Assembly (NCBI RefSeq): GCF_009727055.1
Contig: NC_052357.1
Span: 17,115,785 to 17,179,784, forward strand
Origin: Benincasa hispida
Taxonomy: Eukaryota > Streptophyta > Magnoliopsida > Cucurbitales > Cucurbitaceae
Direction of reading: 5' to 3'
Length of the DNA stretch: 64,000 nt
This document shows positions 1 through 9,624 of this stretch, piece by piece (within the stretch, counting starts at the first letter, position 1; every line of letters starts with the position of its first letter). A program made the translations under genes and the position numbers. The notes under the pieces are model-generated. The model had not been told where the DNA came from and did no database searches. It was given only the letters and a program-made list of their open reading frames with translations.

Positions 1-1
1 C

Positions 2-1222
2 CTTGAGCATGGAAGGCTCCCGGATAACCCTCGTCGTAAACCCGAGGTTCGCAGGAGGGCCCCGCATTTCATTTAGTATAAAGGGGTCCTATACCGTCGA
101 TCCTTTGAAGGACTTTTCCTTCGATGCCTCAGTAAAGAAAGGTCAGCGAAGGTTTTGGAGGAAGCACACTCAGGCGTATGTGGCGCGCATCAAGCTGGAC
201 CAAAGCTACAATTCCAGTTGAAAAGAATGGGTTACTATTGGCCGGGAATGATCTAGGACTCAATGGATTATGCGAAGAAATGTGAAGCCTGTCAATATCA
301 GGCGAATTTCATTCATCAACCGCCTGAGCCTCTACTCCTGACCATAGCCTCGTGGCCTTTCAAAGTATGGGGGCTTGATCTGGTCGGCTCTATAACACTG
401 AAGTCATCAGCAGGGCACTCATACATCGCAGCCACTGACTACTTCTCAAGATGGGTTAAGGCTGTCGCGCTAAGGGAAGCTAAGAAAGAAAACATGCTGG
501 ATTTTATCTGTACTCATATTATTCATCGATACGGTATTCCCCATCGGATCATGACGGATAACGGAAGACAATTCTCCAACAGTTTGATGGACAAGTTGTG
601 TGAAAAATTCAAATTCAAGCAGTACAAGTCATCCATGTATAATGCCGCTGCAAATGGGTTGACTAAGACATTTAACAAGACATTGTGCAACCTACTGAAG
701 AAAATTGTTTCCAAGTCGAAGAGAGATTGGCAGAAGAAGATTGGTGAAGTGTTGTGGGCTTATCGCACCACTCACCGTACCCCTATAGGAGTCACCCCAT
801 ACTCTTTCGTTTATGGGGTAGAAGATGTCCTTCCTTGGGAAAGAGAAATTCCATCACTAAGAATGGCGGTGCAAGAAGGGCTCACTACAAAGGACAACGC
901 CAAACTGTGGCTCCAAGAGTTGGAAGCATTAGATGAAAAACGATTAGAAGCTCAACAAGCATTGGAATGTTACCAGGCACAAATGTCTAGAGCCTTCGAT
1001 AAGCATGTAAAGCCTCGGTCCTTTCAAGTCGATGATCTAGTGCTCGCCGTAAGGAGACCAATTATCACGACAAGACATACGGGGAATAGGTTTACACCTA
1101 AATGGGATGGGCCCTACGTCGTCAAAGAAGTCTACATAAATTGTGCGTACAAGATAGTTGATCAAGATGGGCTAAGAATTGGCCCAATCAACGACAAGTT
1201 TCTCAAGAAGTTTTACGCTTAA
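2..1222 (+). mobile_element. Ty3/gypsy pol 3' fragment: zinc-binding domain and integrase, inactive
   Basis: The frame starting at base 2 reads through an integrase H2C2 zinc-binding region (LKRMGYYWPG at about 218-247, then KKCEACQ) into an open 319-codon integrase core and C-terminal domain from 263. Two stop codons (74-76 and 254-256) break the frame upstream. In the open part the first two catalytic acidic residues are visible (D39 in WGLDLVG, D99 in MTDNGRQF), but the third position of the DDE triad is lysine (K135 in NGLTKTFNK), where relatives have glutamate. The C-terminal part, ending GPINDKFLKKFYA, resembles the usual end of this gypsy lineage. Reverse transcriptase, gag and the 5' LTR lie outside the window. 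The ATG at 263 is only the first one after a stop and is not a biological start. The fragment cannot make active integrase. I am confident of the family; the lineage within gypsy is inferred. Confidence 0.93.
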
Positions 1223-1239
1223 CAAATGTGAAAAAAAAT

Positions 1240-1720
1240 TGTACGAACTACGTTACGACTTAATCCCTGTCATTACAAAGGGTATGTAGGCAACTTAAAG
1301 CAATTTAAGTTCAGTCGCACAAAAAAAAACATTCTTCTTGAGCTACATTATGACTTAATCCCTATCATTATGAAGGGTATGTAGGCAGCGTGAAAGAAAC
1401 TTCAAGTTCAGTCCAGTTTAGAAAAAAAAAAAAAAAAAAACATTCTTCTTGAACTACATTATGACTTGATCCCTATCATTATGAAGGGCATGTAGGCAGC
1501 GTGAAAGAAACTTCAAGTTCAGTCCAATTAAAAAAAAAAAAAATCTTCTTGAATTACATTATGACTTGATCCCTATCATTATGAATGGTATGTAGGCAGC
1601 TTAAAAGAAACTTCAAATTCAGTCCAGTTAAAAAAAAAAAAATTTAACTACGTCATGATTTGATCCCTTTCTTTAAAGGTACGAAGGAAACTTAAAAAAA
1701 TTTAAGTCTAGTCCATCAGA
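1240..1720 (+). repeat. Five tandem ~100-bp units in the gypsy 3' untranslated region
   Basis: Starting 20 bases after the integrase stop, a unit with the core CTACRTTATGACTTRATCCC, then an AAGGGTATGTAGGCAG-type segment and an A-rich run, is repeated about five times (near 1246, 1343, 1446, 1551 and 1646). Comparable direct repeats between integrase and 3' LTR are common in plant gypsy elements. The units differ at several positions, so the array is not a recent assembly duplication. No coding potential. Confidence 0.8.
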
Positions 1721-1937
1721 AGAGGTACGAAAACCACGCAAATATGATACTACAAGATTGATGTTGATCATCCCCATTAAAGAATGACACACAAGATTGA
1801 AGATGTTAATCCTTATTGGGGGCAACATAACAGATTGAAGAAGTTCATCCTTCGTAAGGAGCTAGCACAGTAAAATAAAAGGCACACGCTTGGAATGCAC
1901 TTCGCTTCCTCTTTGAAATCAAACTTGGATGCTCCTC

Positions 1938-2232
1938 CATCTTCAAGTTCAGAGGCTCCATCGATGTTGCTCCATCTTCAAGTTCAAGATTGGCGTGCAT
2001 GACCCCACTTCCATCTTCAAGTTCAAGATTGACGTTTATGGCCCCACTTCCATCTTCAAGTTCAAGATCGGTGTGCATGGCTCCACTTCCATCTTCAAGT
2101 TCAAGGTCGGTGTGCATGGCTCCGCTCCGTCTTCAAGTTCAAGGTCGATGTGCATGGCTCCGCTCCATCTTTAAGCTCAAGATCAATGTGCATGGCTTCG
2201 CTTCATCTTCAAGTTCATGGTCGGTGTGTAGG
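1938..2232 (+). repeat. 39-bp tandem repeat, about seven units
   Basis: Units begin CCATCTTCAAGTTCAAG and continue with a variable GTGCATGGCTCC segment. The period is 39 bases, a multiple of three, so reading frames stay open on both strands and give spurious 80-90 codon ORFs. The array is in the non-coding 3' part of the gypsy element and is cut off by an adapter at 2233. Confidence 0.85.
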
Positions 2233-2270
2233 CTGTCTCTTATACACATCTAGATGTGTATAAGAGACAG
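2233..2270. other. Nextera mate-pair junction adapter (artefact), copy 1
   Basis: The first 19 bases are the Tn5 mosaic-end adapter CTGTCTCTTATACACATCT, and the next 19 are its exact reverse complement, making a 38-bp perfect palindrome. This is the circularisation adapter of Nextera mate-pair libraries and not plant DNA. Sequences on its two sides should not be assumed to be neighbours in the genome. Confidence 0.98.
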
Positions 2271-2497
2271 TCCTTATTGGGGGCAACATAACAGATTGAA
2301 GAAGTTCATCCTTCGTAAGGAGCTAGCACAGTAAATAAAAGGCACACGCTTGGAATGCACTTCGCTTCCTCTTTGAAATCAAACTCGAATGCTCTTCCAT
2401 CTTCAAGTTCAGAGGTTTCATCGATGCTTCATCTTCATGCTCAAGTCTGGAGGCTTTTCAATGGCATCTTCATGCTGAAAGTCGCGAAGTCGAGCTC
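2271..2497 (+). repeat. Second, diverged copy of gypsy 3' non-coding sequence between two adapters
   Basis: This segment repeats 1812-1990 (TCCTTATTGGGGGCAACATA, then the TCATCCTTCGTAAGGAGC block), with small differences such as one A fewer and several substitutions. It therefore comes from another copy of the same gypsy family, placed here through adapter-containing reads. Adapters bound it on both sides. No gene. Confidence 0.8.
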
Positions 2498-2535
2498 CTG
2501 TCTCTTATACACATCTAGATGTGTATAAGAGACAG
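2498..2535. other. Nextera mate-pair junction adapter (artefact), copy 2
   Basis: Identical 38-bp palindrome to the one at 2233. The 163 bases after it (2536-2698) are gypsy-like non-coding sequence that runs to the edge of the SDR pseudogene. Confidence 0.98.
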
Positions 2536-2698
2536 GTCAGTGTGCATGGCTCGGCTCCATCTTCAATGACTCGGCCTACAAAATCATGACTCAGCTTCGA
2601 TTCATCTCCAAAGTCTGGCATGGTTCGCTTCAATCAACACCAACTCAAATTCAACTCCACGAAACAAGTTTCTCCAGAAGCCTTGTGTGAACACATAC

Positions 2699-3168
2699 TC
2701 CCCGAACGTTAGTCGAAATTACGTTCTCGAAGTTAGACATGTCGAGCTCTAGAATTGAAGAAGGAAAGCCCATAATGCCAGCATTGCTGACAAGAATGTC
2801 GAGCCAACCGTGTTTTTCGATGGTGTAGCTCACCGTTTCTTCAACTTGTTTCTCGTCTCTCACATCGCAATGATAAAAGCATGCATGGTCAATGCCAATG
2901 GAGGCTGCCACTTTCTGTCCTAGTTCATCGTTGATGTCAGCTACAACAACAAAAGCACCATTGGCTGCAAATAGCCTCGCCGTGTCCTCACTGATGCCGC
3001 TGGCAGCTCCCGTAATGAGAGCCACCTTCCTATACAGCCTCCTACGTGAGAAATTTTGTAGAATAGTCAAGAGTTTGTGAAGATATTAGTGCAAAAATCC
3101 AGATGATTGAAATGGATGTTAAACAAGAGAAAATTATAAAGACATTGTTACCTAGTAGGCTAAGACAT
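2699..3168 (-). pseudogene. SDR dehydrogenase pseudogene: exons 1 and 2 only
   Basis: This is a truncated duplicate of the intact SDR gene at 14416-15794. Exon 2 (2699-3041) is exactly as long as its counterpart (343 bases) and still encodes the cofactor-binding half, including the NAG motif in VSNAGIMG. The glycine motif has changed to TGAASGIS, where family members have GIG. Exon 1 (3152-3168) reads ATG TCT TAG, a stop at codon 3 where the intact gene has AAC, and the extra upstream ATG of the intact copy is lost. The exon 2 donor is GTATGT instead of GTAAGT. No exon 3 with the catalytic Tyr and Lys follows; homology stops at about 2690 against gypsy-derived DNA. The upstream DNA to about 3410 also matches the flank of the intact gene, so promoter and gene were duplicated together. 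The adapter at 2498-2535 means the missing exon 3 could partly be an assembly loss. Confidence 0.88.
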
Positions 3169-3419
3169 TGTTGAGATCTTCTTCAAGGTTTAAGCCATGA
3201 GCTTTTGGCTATATGTTTAAATTTTGAAACAACCTTCATAAGCTCTTTAAAGAAAAATATCTAGACTGTTTTTTATGTATGATTAAAAGATATTTTGAAA
3301 CCATTAAAAATGTCAAAGATTCCAGCATGGCCCATATAGTTAATGCCGGAAGGAAAAAGTAGTAACAATGGACAACAAAATTGGTTTAGATCAACAAGAT
3401 ATTATTCCATGAGCAATAC
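3169..3419 (-). promoter_or_regulatory. Duplicated upstream region of the SDR pseudogene
   Basis: On the minus strand this aligns with 15795-16150 upstream of the intact SDR gene (shared GAGCTCTTGGCTATATGTT-like and CTCTTTAAAGAAAAATAT blocks). The clear TATATATA found before the intact copy is not preserved here. Homology resumes at about 5140 beyond the CACTA insertion. Confidence 0.6.
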
Positions 3420-3649
3420 TTAGATGTAACCTATACTCCATCTAAGTTCCATATTTCTCTTTCTTATTTAAATATTAAAAAATTATTTTTTAGATATTTT
3501 TTCAAAATTTTGTTGACATATGTCAAATTTTAATTGGGTGCAAGAAGGAGTGTACCATATGTCATTAAAACATTTAATTTTGTTGACATATGTGAAATTT
3601 TTATCAGGTAATTTTTTTTATATTTTACTTGACACTAAAAAAAGGTCAA

Positions 3650-4640
3650 GTTAAGGTTCGCGTGAAAATATTAATAGACAAACAAAGACTAGACAATCGC
3701 TTAACAACTCCAAATGATCGTTTACAAAATACTATACGATCCCATAAAGTCTCTACACGATCACTGAGTAACACTAGATGATCGCCCACAAACACCCTGC
3801 GATCACTTACTCGGAACTGCACGATCGTTTACAAAACATTACATGATTGCTTACCAGTTTCTATATGATCGCCTACCAAATGTTATACGATCGCCTACCA
3901 AATGGTACACGATCGCTAAGTAACACTAAACGATAGCCTACAAACACCTTACGATCGCTTATCCGAAACTACACGATCGCTTACAAAACATTACACGATC
4001 GCTTACCAGTTTTTATACGATTGCCTATCAAATGCTATACGATCGCCTACCAAATGCTACATGATCGTTGATCTCGGCTACATGATCGCTGAGTAACACT
4101 AGACAATCGCCTACAAACATTCCGCGATCGTTTACCTTGAACTACACGATCACTTACAAAATATTACACGATTGTTTATCAATTTTTATACGATCGCCTA
4201 CCAAATGTTATACGATTGCCTACCAAATACTACACGATCGCTGAGTAACACTAGACGATAGCCCACAAACACCCCACGATCGCTTACCTGAAACTACATG
4301 ATCGCTTACAAAACAATACACGATCACTTACCAGTTTCTATACGTCTACCAAATGCTATACGATCGCNCTGAAACTACATGATCGCTTACAAAACAATAC
4401 ACGATCACTTACCAGTTTCTATACGTCTACCAAATGCTATACGATCGCCTACCAAATGATATATGATCGCTGAGCTTGGCTACACGATCGCTGAGTAACA
4501 CTAGACGATAGCCCACAAACACCCCGTGATCGCTTACCCAGAACTACACGATCGCTTACAAAACATTATACGATCGCTTACCAGTTTCTATATGATCGTC
4601 TACCAAATTCTATACGATCGCCTACCAAATTGGAGGCCTA
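3650..4640 (+). repeat. CGATCG-rich satellite with ~22-bp subunits and ~155-175-bp higher-order units
   Basis: Subunits look like ACACGATCGCTTACNNNN and TATACGATCGCCTACCAAAT. A marker segment GAGTAACACTAGACGAT recurs at about 3766, 3916, 4090, 4245 and 4493, defining a higher-order repeat. The CpG-containing palindrome CGATCG is kept or nearly kept in most subunits. The array is inside the CACTA element. The stretch 4288-4448 contains an assembly duplication. No ORF. Confidence 0.9.
4288..4448. other. Single-N assembly join flanked by an exact 80-bp duplication
   Basis: Position 4368 is N. The 80 bases before it (4288-4367) and the 80 after it (4369-4448) are identical, in a satellite whose true neighbouring units differ from each other. 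This is best read as two contig ends overlapping by 80 bases that were joined with one N and not merged. Confidence 0.93.
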
Positions 4641-4689
4641 TCAAATATCTGAAATATTTCATCAATCTCCACTTTTTTAACTCTTTTAC

Positions 4690-5065
4690 TTGATATGAAT
4701 AAAATGTCAAGTAAGAGCTTCTTATACTTGAGACGTGAAACATGTCAAGTAAGACCTTATATTACTTGACACGAAAATCATGTCAAGTAAAGGTTCACGT
4801 GAAAATATCCAAAATATTCCGTCAATATCTACTTTTTTTAACCCTTTTACTTGACACGAAAAAAATGTCAAGTAAGAGTTTCTTTGACATGTGAAACATG
4901 TCAAGTAAGACCTTATATTACTTGACACGATTTGTTCGCGTGAAAATATCTGAAATATTCCATTAATCTCCGCTTTTTTAACCCTTTTACTTGACATTTT
5001 TTTTGTCCGAAATCAAATTACTTGACGTTTTCGTCAAGTAATTAAAACCTACAAGTGTCAAGTAA
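4690..5065. repeat. CACTA subterminal motif cluster (TTACTTGACA in both orientations)
   Basis: At least ten copies of ACTTGACA or TGTCAAGT occur here, several as short hairpins of the form TTACTTGACACG...TGTCAAGTAA. A second-order repeat of about 150 bases (GTGAAAATATCYRAAATATTC, then CTTTTTTAACCC) is also visible. Clusters like this bind transposase in known CACTA elements; that role here is inferred. Confidence 0.7.
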
Positions 5066-5084
5066 GGTAGATTTTGTAGTAGTG

Positions 5085-5689
5085 TAGATAGGTGCAGCTC
5101 ATGGTGCACCCAAATATTTTTCTTATTTCATGCATTATTGTAGACTTGTAAAGATATGAGAGTGACATGTTGTGTGGCTCAGAAGATCTACCTAGCTAAC
5201 TTAGATTAATTATTTTTGGATGCATTATGGAGTACATATTATCTTTGTGTAACTTTATCACACCAAAATAATAATAATAACAACAAATATTTAAAAATAA
5301 AAAGGAGAAAAGTTTATTACATTTGATAAAATTATAGTTGAACAACCGTGTGAGTTGCAGAAAAATAAGTGTAGTTCAAAATGTACCAAAATATTTTGGG
5401 ATAAAAAGTGACGTTGAGAAAAAGAACTACAAAAATTTGTCAATTTACAATAATAATTAGAAGACCAATGATAGAGGTAGAGGAAAAATACTTAGGTACT
5501 TCCTGGACTGCACCTATCTCTATGCGACCTAAAGAGTTATCCAATCAAAAGCTGCCACATGGCAATTTTTTATTTTTTCAAAAAATGATTTTTTTTTTTT
5601 AAGTTTTTTTTCTTTGTGTGTTAAGAAATGGGAAATATGAGAGGCTGCACTTAATCATTATCCAAGAAAGGGGTTGAGTACGTCTACCA
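5085..5689. other. Non-coding stretch; SDR flank homology at its start
   Basis: Around 5140-5185 the sequence aligns with 16165-16235 upstream of the intact SDR gene (shared TAAAGATATGAGAG and AGAAGATC blocks). An 11-base GATAGGTGCAG and its inverse occur at 5087 and about 5509, but I could not turn that into a convincing element. No gene. Confidence 0.5.
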
Positions 5690-6140
5690 CGCTAGAGCTA
5701 CAAATATAATTCATCAAAGCTGACTCACCAAGTTTATGGCAAGTATGGCTATTTTGTTACTTGTTGTTTCCATAGGTTTGATAAGGAGTATACTAGAATG
5801 CCACAACACTTCAACAACAATGGAGGAAATGCATATCAAAACTTTGCCGTTGCTACATCTGAAGTGCTAACTGATACAAATTATATCTTGCTGACACAAC
5901 GGAGTTACAACAGTTGATGATCTTGTGAACCTTAACATCAAATTCGAGTACCATGGTAATGACTCCCTTATTACTATTATTCATAGTTAAAAACTATTTC
6001 ATATTGGATTACTTCTGTTGATATCTCACCTTTTGATCCTCCTATTCATCTCAAAAACATAATTTATGTTGTTCATATAACAAAAAATCTACTCAGCATT
6101 GCAAAACTTATTACATATAGCAATTATTAATGATTAAGAA
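5690..6140 (+). mobile_element. Ty1/copia gag-protease relic
   Basis: Translation gives a degenerate gag zinc knuckle region (QVYGKYGYFVTCCFHRFDKE; relatives have CQxCGKxGHxxxxC, so knuckle residues are lost), then an Asn/Gln-rich linker. After stop codons and frame changes come pieces of the pre-integrase region (EYHGND, then HLKNIIYVVHITKNLLS). No LTR, reverse transcriptase or integrase accompanies it. It is an old, isolated fragment. Confidence 0.75.
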
Positions 6141-7559
6141 GTTTGCAGTTTAAATTGCTCCAATCTCTATTGTACTAATAGTTTTTTTTTAAAAAAATAT
6201 TCCACATAGATTTTTTTTTCTACACAACATAATAATATATTAAAGGATCTAAAAAGAGTTTGATTAAGAGTTGAATACAAGTTGGAATTTACCTATGTAG
6301 CATGCGTTGGAACATGATCAATTCATCAACCTTGAGAAGTATCTATTTAGGGAGTGTGTACAACACATCTTGTTGAGAATAATTCAACATATATCCATAG
6401 GTTTTGAGTATTTTATGTAAACTCTAAGGAAGTACGTATAAAACATCTTAAAGAGTCAACATAATCCTCATCTCTTGGACGCATAGAAGGAAAAAAGTAG
6501 GACTCAACTTTGTTGGGAACATGAACAAATTCAACTCATCATTCTAGATTCTTAGTGTTTGATGCATGGTTGAGGCATATTGGTCGCAAGATTGGTTAGG
6601 GTTGGGGTTTTGGCTATGTGTTGGATAGCACGTGAGCCGGTTCAACTCATCAATACTTAAAGGATTTGTGTAACACGTCATGGGATGCATGAAAGGTAAG
6701 TTAAGAAGCATGGGAGACAATTTTGAGCCCATGGAATATCTAACCTGAGGAGAGTTGCACTAAGCAACCCGAAGAAGAATACTTAGACGCATGGAATTAG
6801 GTCACTATGGGCCCAAACCATAGATAAAGGAAGGTGAAAATGGATGCATACCTTAAGAGTTTGCATTGGATACAAGTTTTCTACAAGAAAAAGAAGGGTT
6901 GGACGTATACCCTAAGAGTATGAGAGTTGGACACATATTTTGGGAGTTGCATTGGACACTAGCATTAGACACGAGAGAGAGAATGTCATCTTGGATGCAT
7001 GACCTTAGGGAATTGGTCTTGATTGCATATTTTAAGGAGAAGATGTGTTAGAAGCATACCCTATAAGGGTCATCTTGGACACGTACATATGGTAATGTGG
7101 ATGTATGTTTAAAAACAAAAGGGTAGACGAGGGAGAAATCATGCATTGAACGAGCCAAAAACCAAGGGAGGAAGATGGGAAGTGGTCAACGCATGGTAGG
7201 AGAGTTCAATACATGGAATATATGTATCAAAAGTTATGTGTTCACTTGGTTGGAAGAAGTAAAATATAAGTTGACAGTCGGAGACACATATATGGAGGTT
7301 AGAAGTATGAGATGGCTAATTCTGAGGTGAACACGTTACAGATATAGGTGGTAGCATAGGAAAAGTTTGGTTAAGTATGGAAGGTATAGGTGGTGGACTC
7401 TAAGGTTAAAAAACCTTAGAAAAGGACACTTAAAAGTATGAGTTGGCACATGTATATGAGGTGGTTAACTCAGAGGTGAAGAATCACCCTAAGAGGACAC
7501 TTAGAAAAATTTGAAGTAGGAGCTGGCAAGCTAAGAGGTATTGTTGGATGACAGGATAG
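6141..7559. other. Gene-free stretch with degenerate GGACGCATA-type short repeats
   Basis: From about 6280 to 7250 a loosely conserved phrase such as TTGGACGCATACCCTAAGAG recurs many times at irregular spacing on the plus strand. No recognisable coding region. It may be the 5' untranslated or U3 part of the gypsy-like LTR that follows, but that is a guess. Confidence 0.4.
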
Positions 7560-8996
7560 CTTGTGAGAGCCAATAAATACTAAGTCTGGGAGTAAGGGAG
7601 AGTTCATAACAAAATATAGAAACTTTTTCGAAGTTCTTAGAGGAAATAAAGAAGTAAGAGAAGAATTTAGGTCGTTGAGGAGAGAAGAAAGAGGCTGGCC
7701 ATCACCAACAACACACTACACGTCCAACTAGCTAACTATGATCGAAGTTCTACAATCAATAATTGTTTATGCATCTAACTGATAAACTATACGGTAAACA
7801 CCACCATCTATGCATCTACAACCAACTACCTATGAGTTGAAGCACCTGTCTATATGCCTACTACTGCTTTTGGATGCTAAAAACCTAGATTGCACCCATT
7901 AGAAGTTGGTCAAGAATCCAAGGTGAGTGGTTTATTTTCACATGTTTTGATTGATATTCTATTATCTATGGTATTATAATAAATATGGTTTGGAAATCTG
8001 GCATGATATGTTTTATATGCTTTCTGCTAGTTGGAACTCTGGATTTACATAAAAATGTTTTATCTCTGGATTTGCAAAGAAACATGTTTTATGTAAGATT
8101 TTATTTACTATTTCTATATCATTTCTATAAAATGATTTGTTGGATCTGGAATCTCTAGATTTGGTTTGATTATATCGAAAACTCATATTTTACTATGGTT
8201 TATGGAAATAGATTTTAAATCACTAGATTATGTATCCGAGCAATGCCAATATGCCTCGAGTATGTATAGGGGGGAATGTCGATATGTGAACATTAGATGA
8301 GTTGTCTTGACGTTGAGTATGTTTATACTAGTAGGGTAGTAGGTGCAAGGTTTTATGTGGTTTTCAGAATCTTTGATAGGATTTATGTGGATTTTATCCC
8401 TAATATGTTTGAGAAAATTTATGGTAATGTCATTCTACTATTTGATAAGTCAATCTATTGTTTGATAACTTTTGCCCATTGATGCTCATGTTTCGAAATG
8501 TAATTGGATATTCAAAACATTATGATTGGTTTGACATTTGTTTAAAATGATTTCTATAAATGTTTTGAAAAGAAAACTCTATTTTCGTATTAACCCACCA
8601 CTCACTAGCTTCCCAGCCCATCCTTTCCGTTTTTGTTCCTTCCCCCCTCCCTCCCCTCTCTAGGTTCTCTAGGTAGCAGAAGAGAGTTTCCGGGGGCACA
8701 CAAAGTTGAGGTCTGCCATATCACATGATTAGTCTTCTTCCATAAGTTTTAGTATCTTAGGGTTCAGATTGTTTGTAGTTGGGTTTAATGTATGTAAAAT
8801 AATTTGTACCAACATTGTAGTTGGTTTCAGATGAATAAATAAATTAAATCGTTTTATTGCTTAAATAATTTTTCAAGAGTTGTTGGGAGAACCAGGTCTA
8901 GATGGACAGTAGGTACCACAAAAATGTGATATTTACTGTCTTCACATTTCCTTATGTGTTAAAAAGATAATCTGAGAGGGGGTGTGACATGTAATA
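7560..8996 (+). mobile_element. Gypsy-type LTR fragment
   Basis: Includes a CCAAGGTGAGTGGTTTATTTTCACATG segment, a GGGGGAATGTCGATATGTGAACATTAGATGAGTTG segment and a C-rich CCACCACTCACTAGC to CTCTAGG block followed by a GT-rich tail. Similar blocks in the same order occur at 20640-21560 and in the LTR at 27159-30019. It ends near GGGGGTGTGACATG, where a MITE follows. No boundaries with target duplication could be set. No ORF of note. Confidence 0.55.
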
Positions 8997-9002
8997 CCTA
9001 AA

Positions 9003-9618
9003 GATTGTTTGGTAGAGAATTTAAAAACAAAAATTTGTAAACAATATAATGGATTCAATCAAAACAATGTTGTCTTTCAAGTTTTCAGATATGTCTTTTT
9101 GGTATCAGATTCAAAAATTAGTTCTAATTTAAACAATTTTTATAAATAATGAGTTTGATACTATATATTTATAAATCATACAACTAGTTTGTAGTTATCG
9201 ACTGATATTTAGTTGACAATAAAATATTTTTCCTTTTTGAAAGCTTTATTTATGATTATGATTTATGTTGAAGATTTTTTATATAATCATTGTTTTGTAA
9301 TATTATATAATTTATAATACATTACATAATATTTATTATATTTAAAAAAAAATTAATTTATAACATGACATATTGTATTTCTAAATATTTTTATCTTTAT
9401 CTAATATAATTATACATTTAAAAATTTAAAATTGAAAATCTGGAAACAATGATAACATAAAAATGTTGTTTTCAAAATTTTCACTTTTTGGATTAGAGAA
9501 CCTAAAAATAGTTTTTGGAAACAGAATCCGAGTTGTCTACCAAACACCCACTTGGTATTTACTAAACTCAGTGAATCTGAAAACATAAAATAGAATTTAA
9601 ATTTTCTACCAAACAAGC
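9003..9618. mobile_element. 616-bp non-autonomous TIR element (hAT-like MITE)
   Basis: The ends are inverted: left GATTGTTTGGTAGAGAATTT and right (reverse complement) GCTTGTTTGGTAGAAAATTT. The hexamer CCTAAA directly abuts both ends (8997-9002 and 9619-9624), fitting a target-site duplication. The interior is AT-rich and encodes nothing convincing. The GCTTGTTTGG-type terminus is common in hAT-derived MITEs; hAT normally makes 8-bp duplications, so either two positions have decayed or the superfamily call is wrong. Confidence 0.72.
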
Positions 9619-9624
9619 CCTAAA

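Larger units (their letters stand above)
3420..5084 (+). mobile_element. CACTA (En/Spm-like) element, right end with satellite interior
   Basis: The right terminus at 5071-5084 reads ATTTTGTAGTAGTG, the inverse of the CACTACTACAAAAT end typical of CACTA transposons. Next to it (4690-5065) are many copies in both orientations of a TTACTTGACA / TGTCAAGTAA motif, like the subterminal transposase-binding repeats of this superfamily; the same motif reappears at 3628-3650 at the other side. No left CACTA terminus and no transposase ORF can be found, so the element is non-autonomous or truncated. The left limit is inferred from where SDR-flank homology stops (about 3415). That homology resumes at about 5140, so the element appears to have inserted after the SDR duplication. 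The base triplet after the right end is TAG; no matching left 3-bp target duplication can be assigned. Confidence 0.75.

Noticed and set aside
3..221. 72-codon frame at the window start
   Set aside because: Shadow frame; the gypsy zinc-binding domain is read in the frame starting at base 2.
1845..2253. Three overlapping 81-90 codon frames on both strands
   Set aside because: Produced by the 39-bp tandem repeat, whose period is a multiple of three.
2651..3070. 139-codon SDR frame taken as a gene with its own ATG
   Set aside because: The ATG lies in intron 1 and the frame lacks the catalytic Tyr-Lys half; it is exon 2 of a pseudogene read through its introns.
3650..4640. Direct repeats with regular spacing, CRISPR-like at first sight
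   Set aside because: The intervening sequences are themselves repeated, the unit is a plant satellite with higher-order structure, and it lies in a CACTA element; no cas genes.
5087..5519. Possible MITE with GATAGGTGCAG inverted ends
   Set aside because: Only 11 bases match well, no target duplication, and SDR flank homology runs through the supposed interior.
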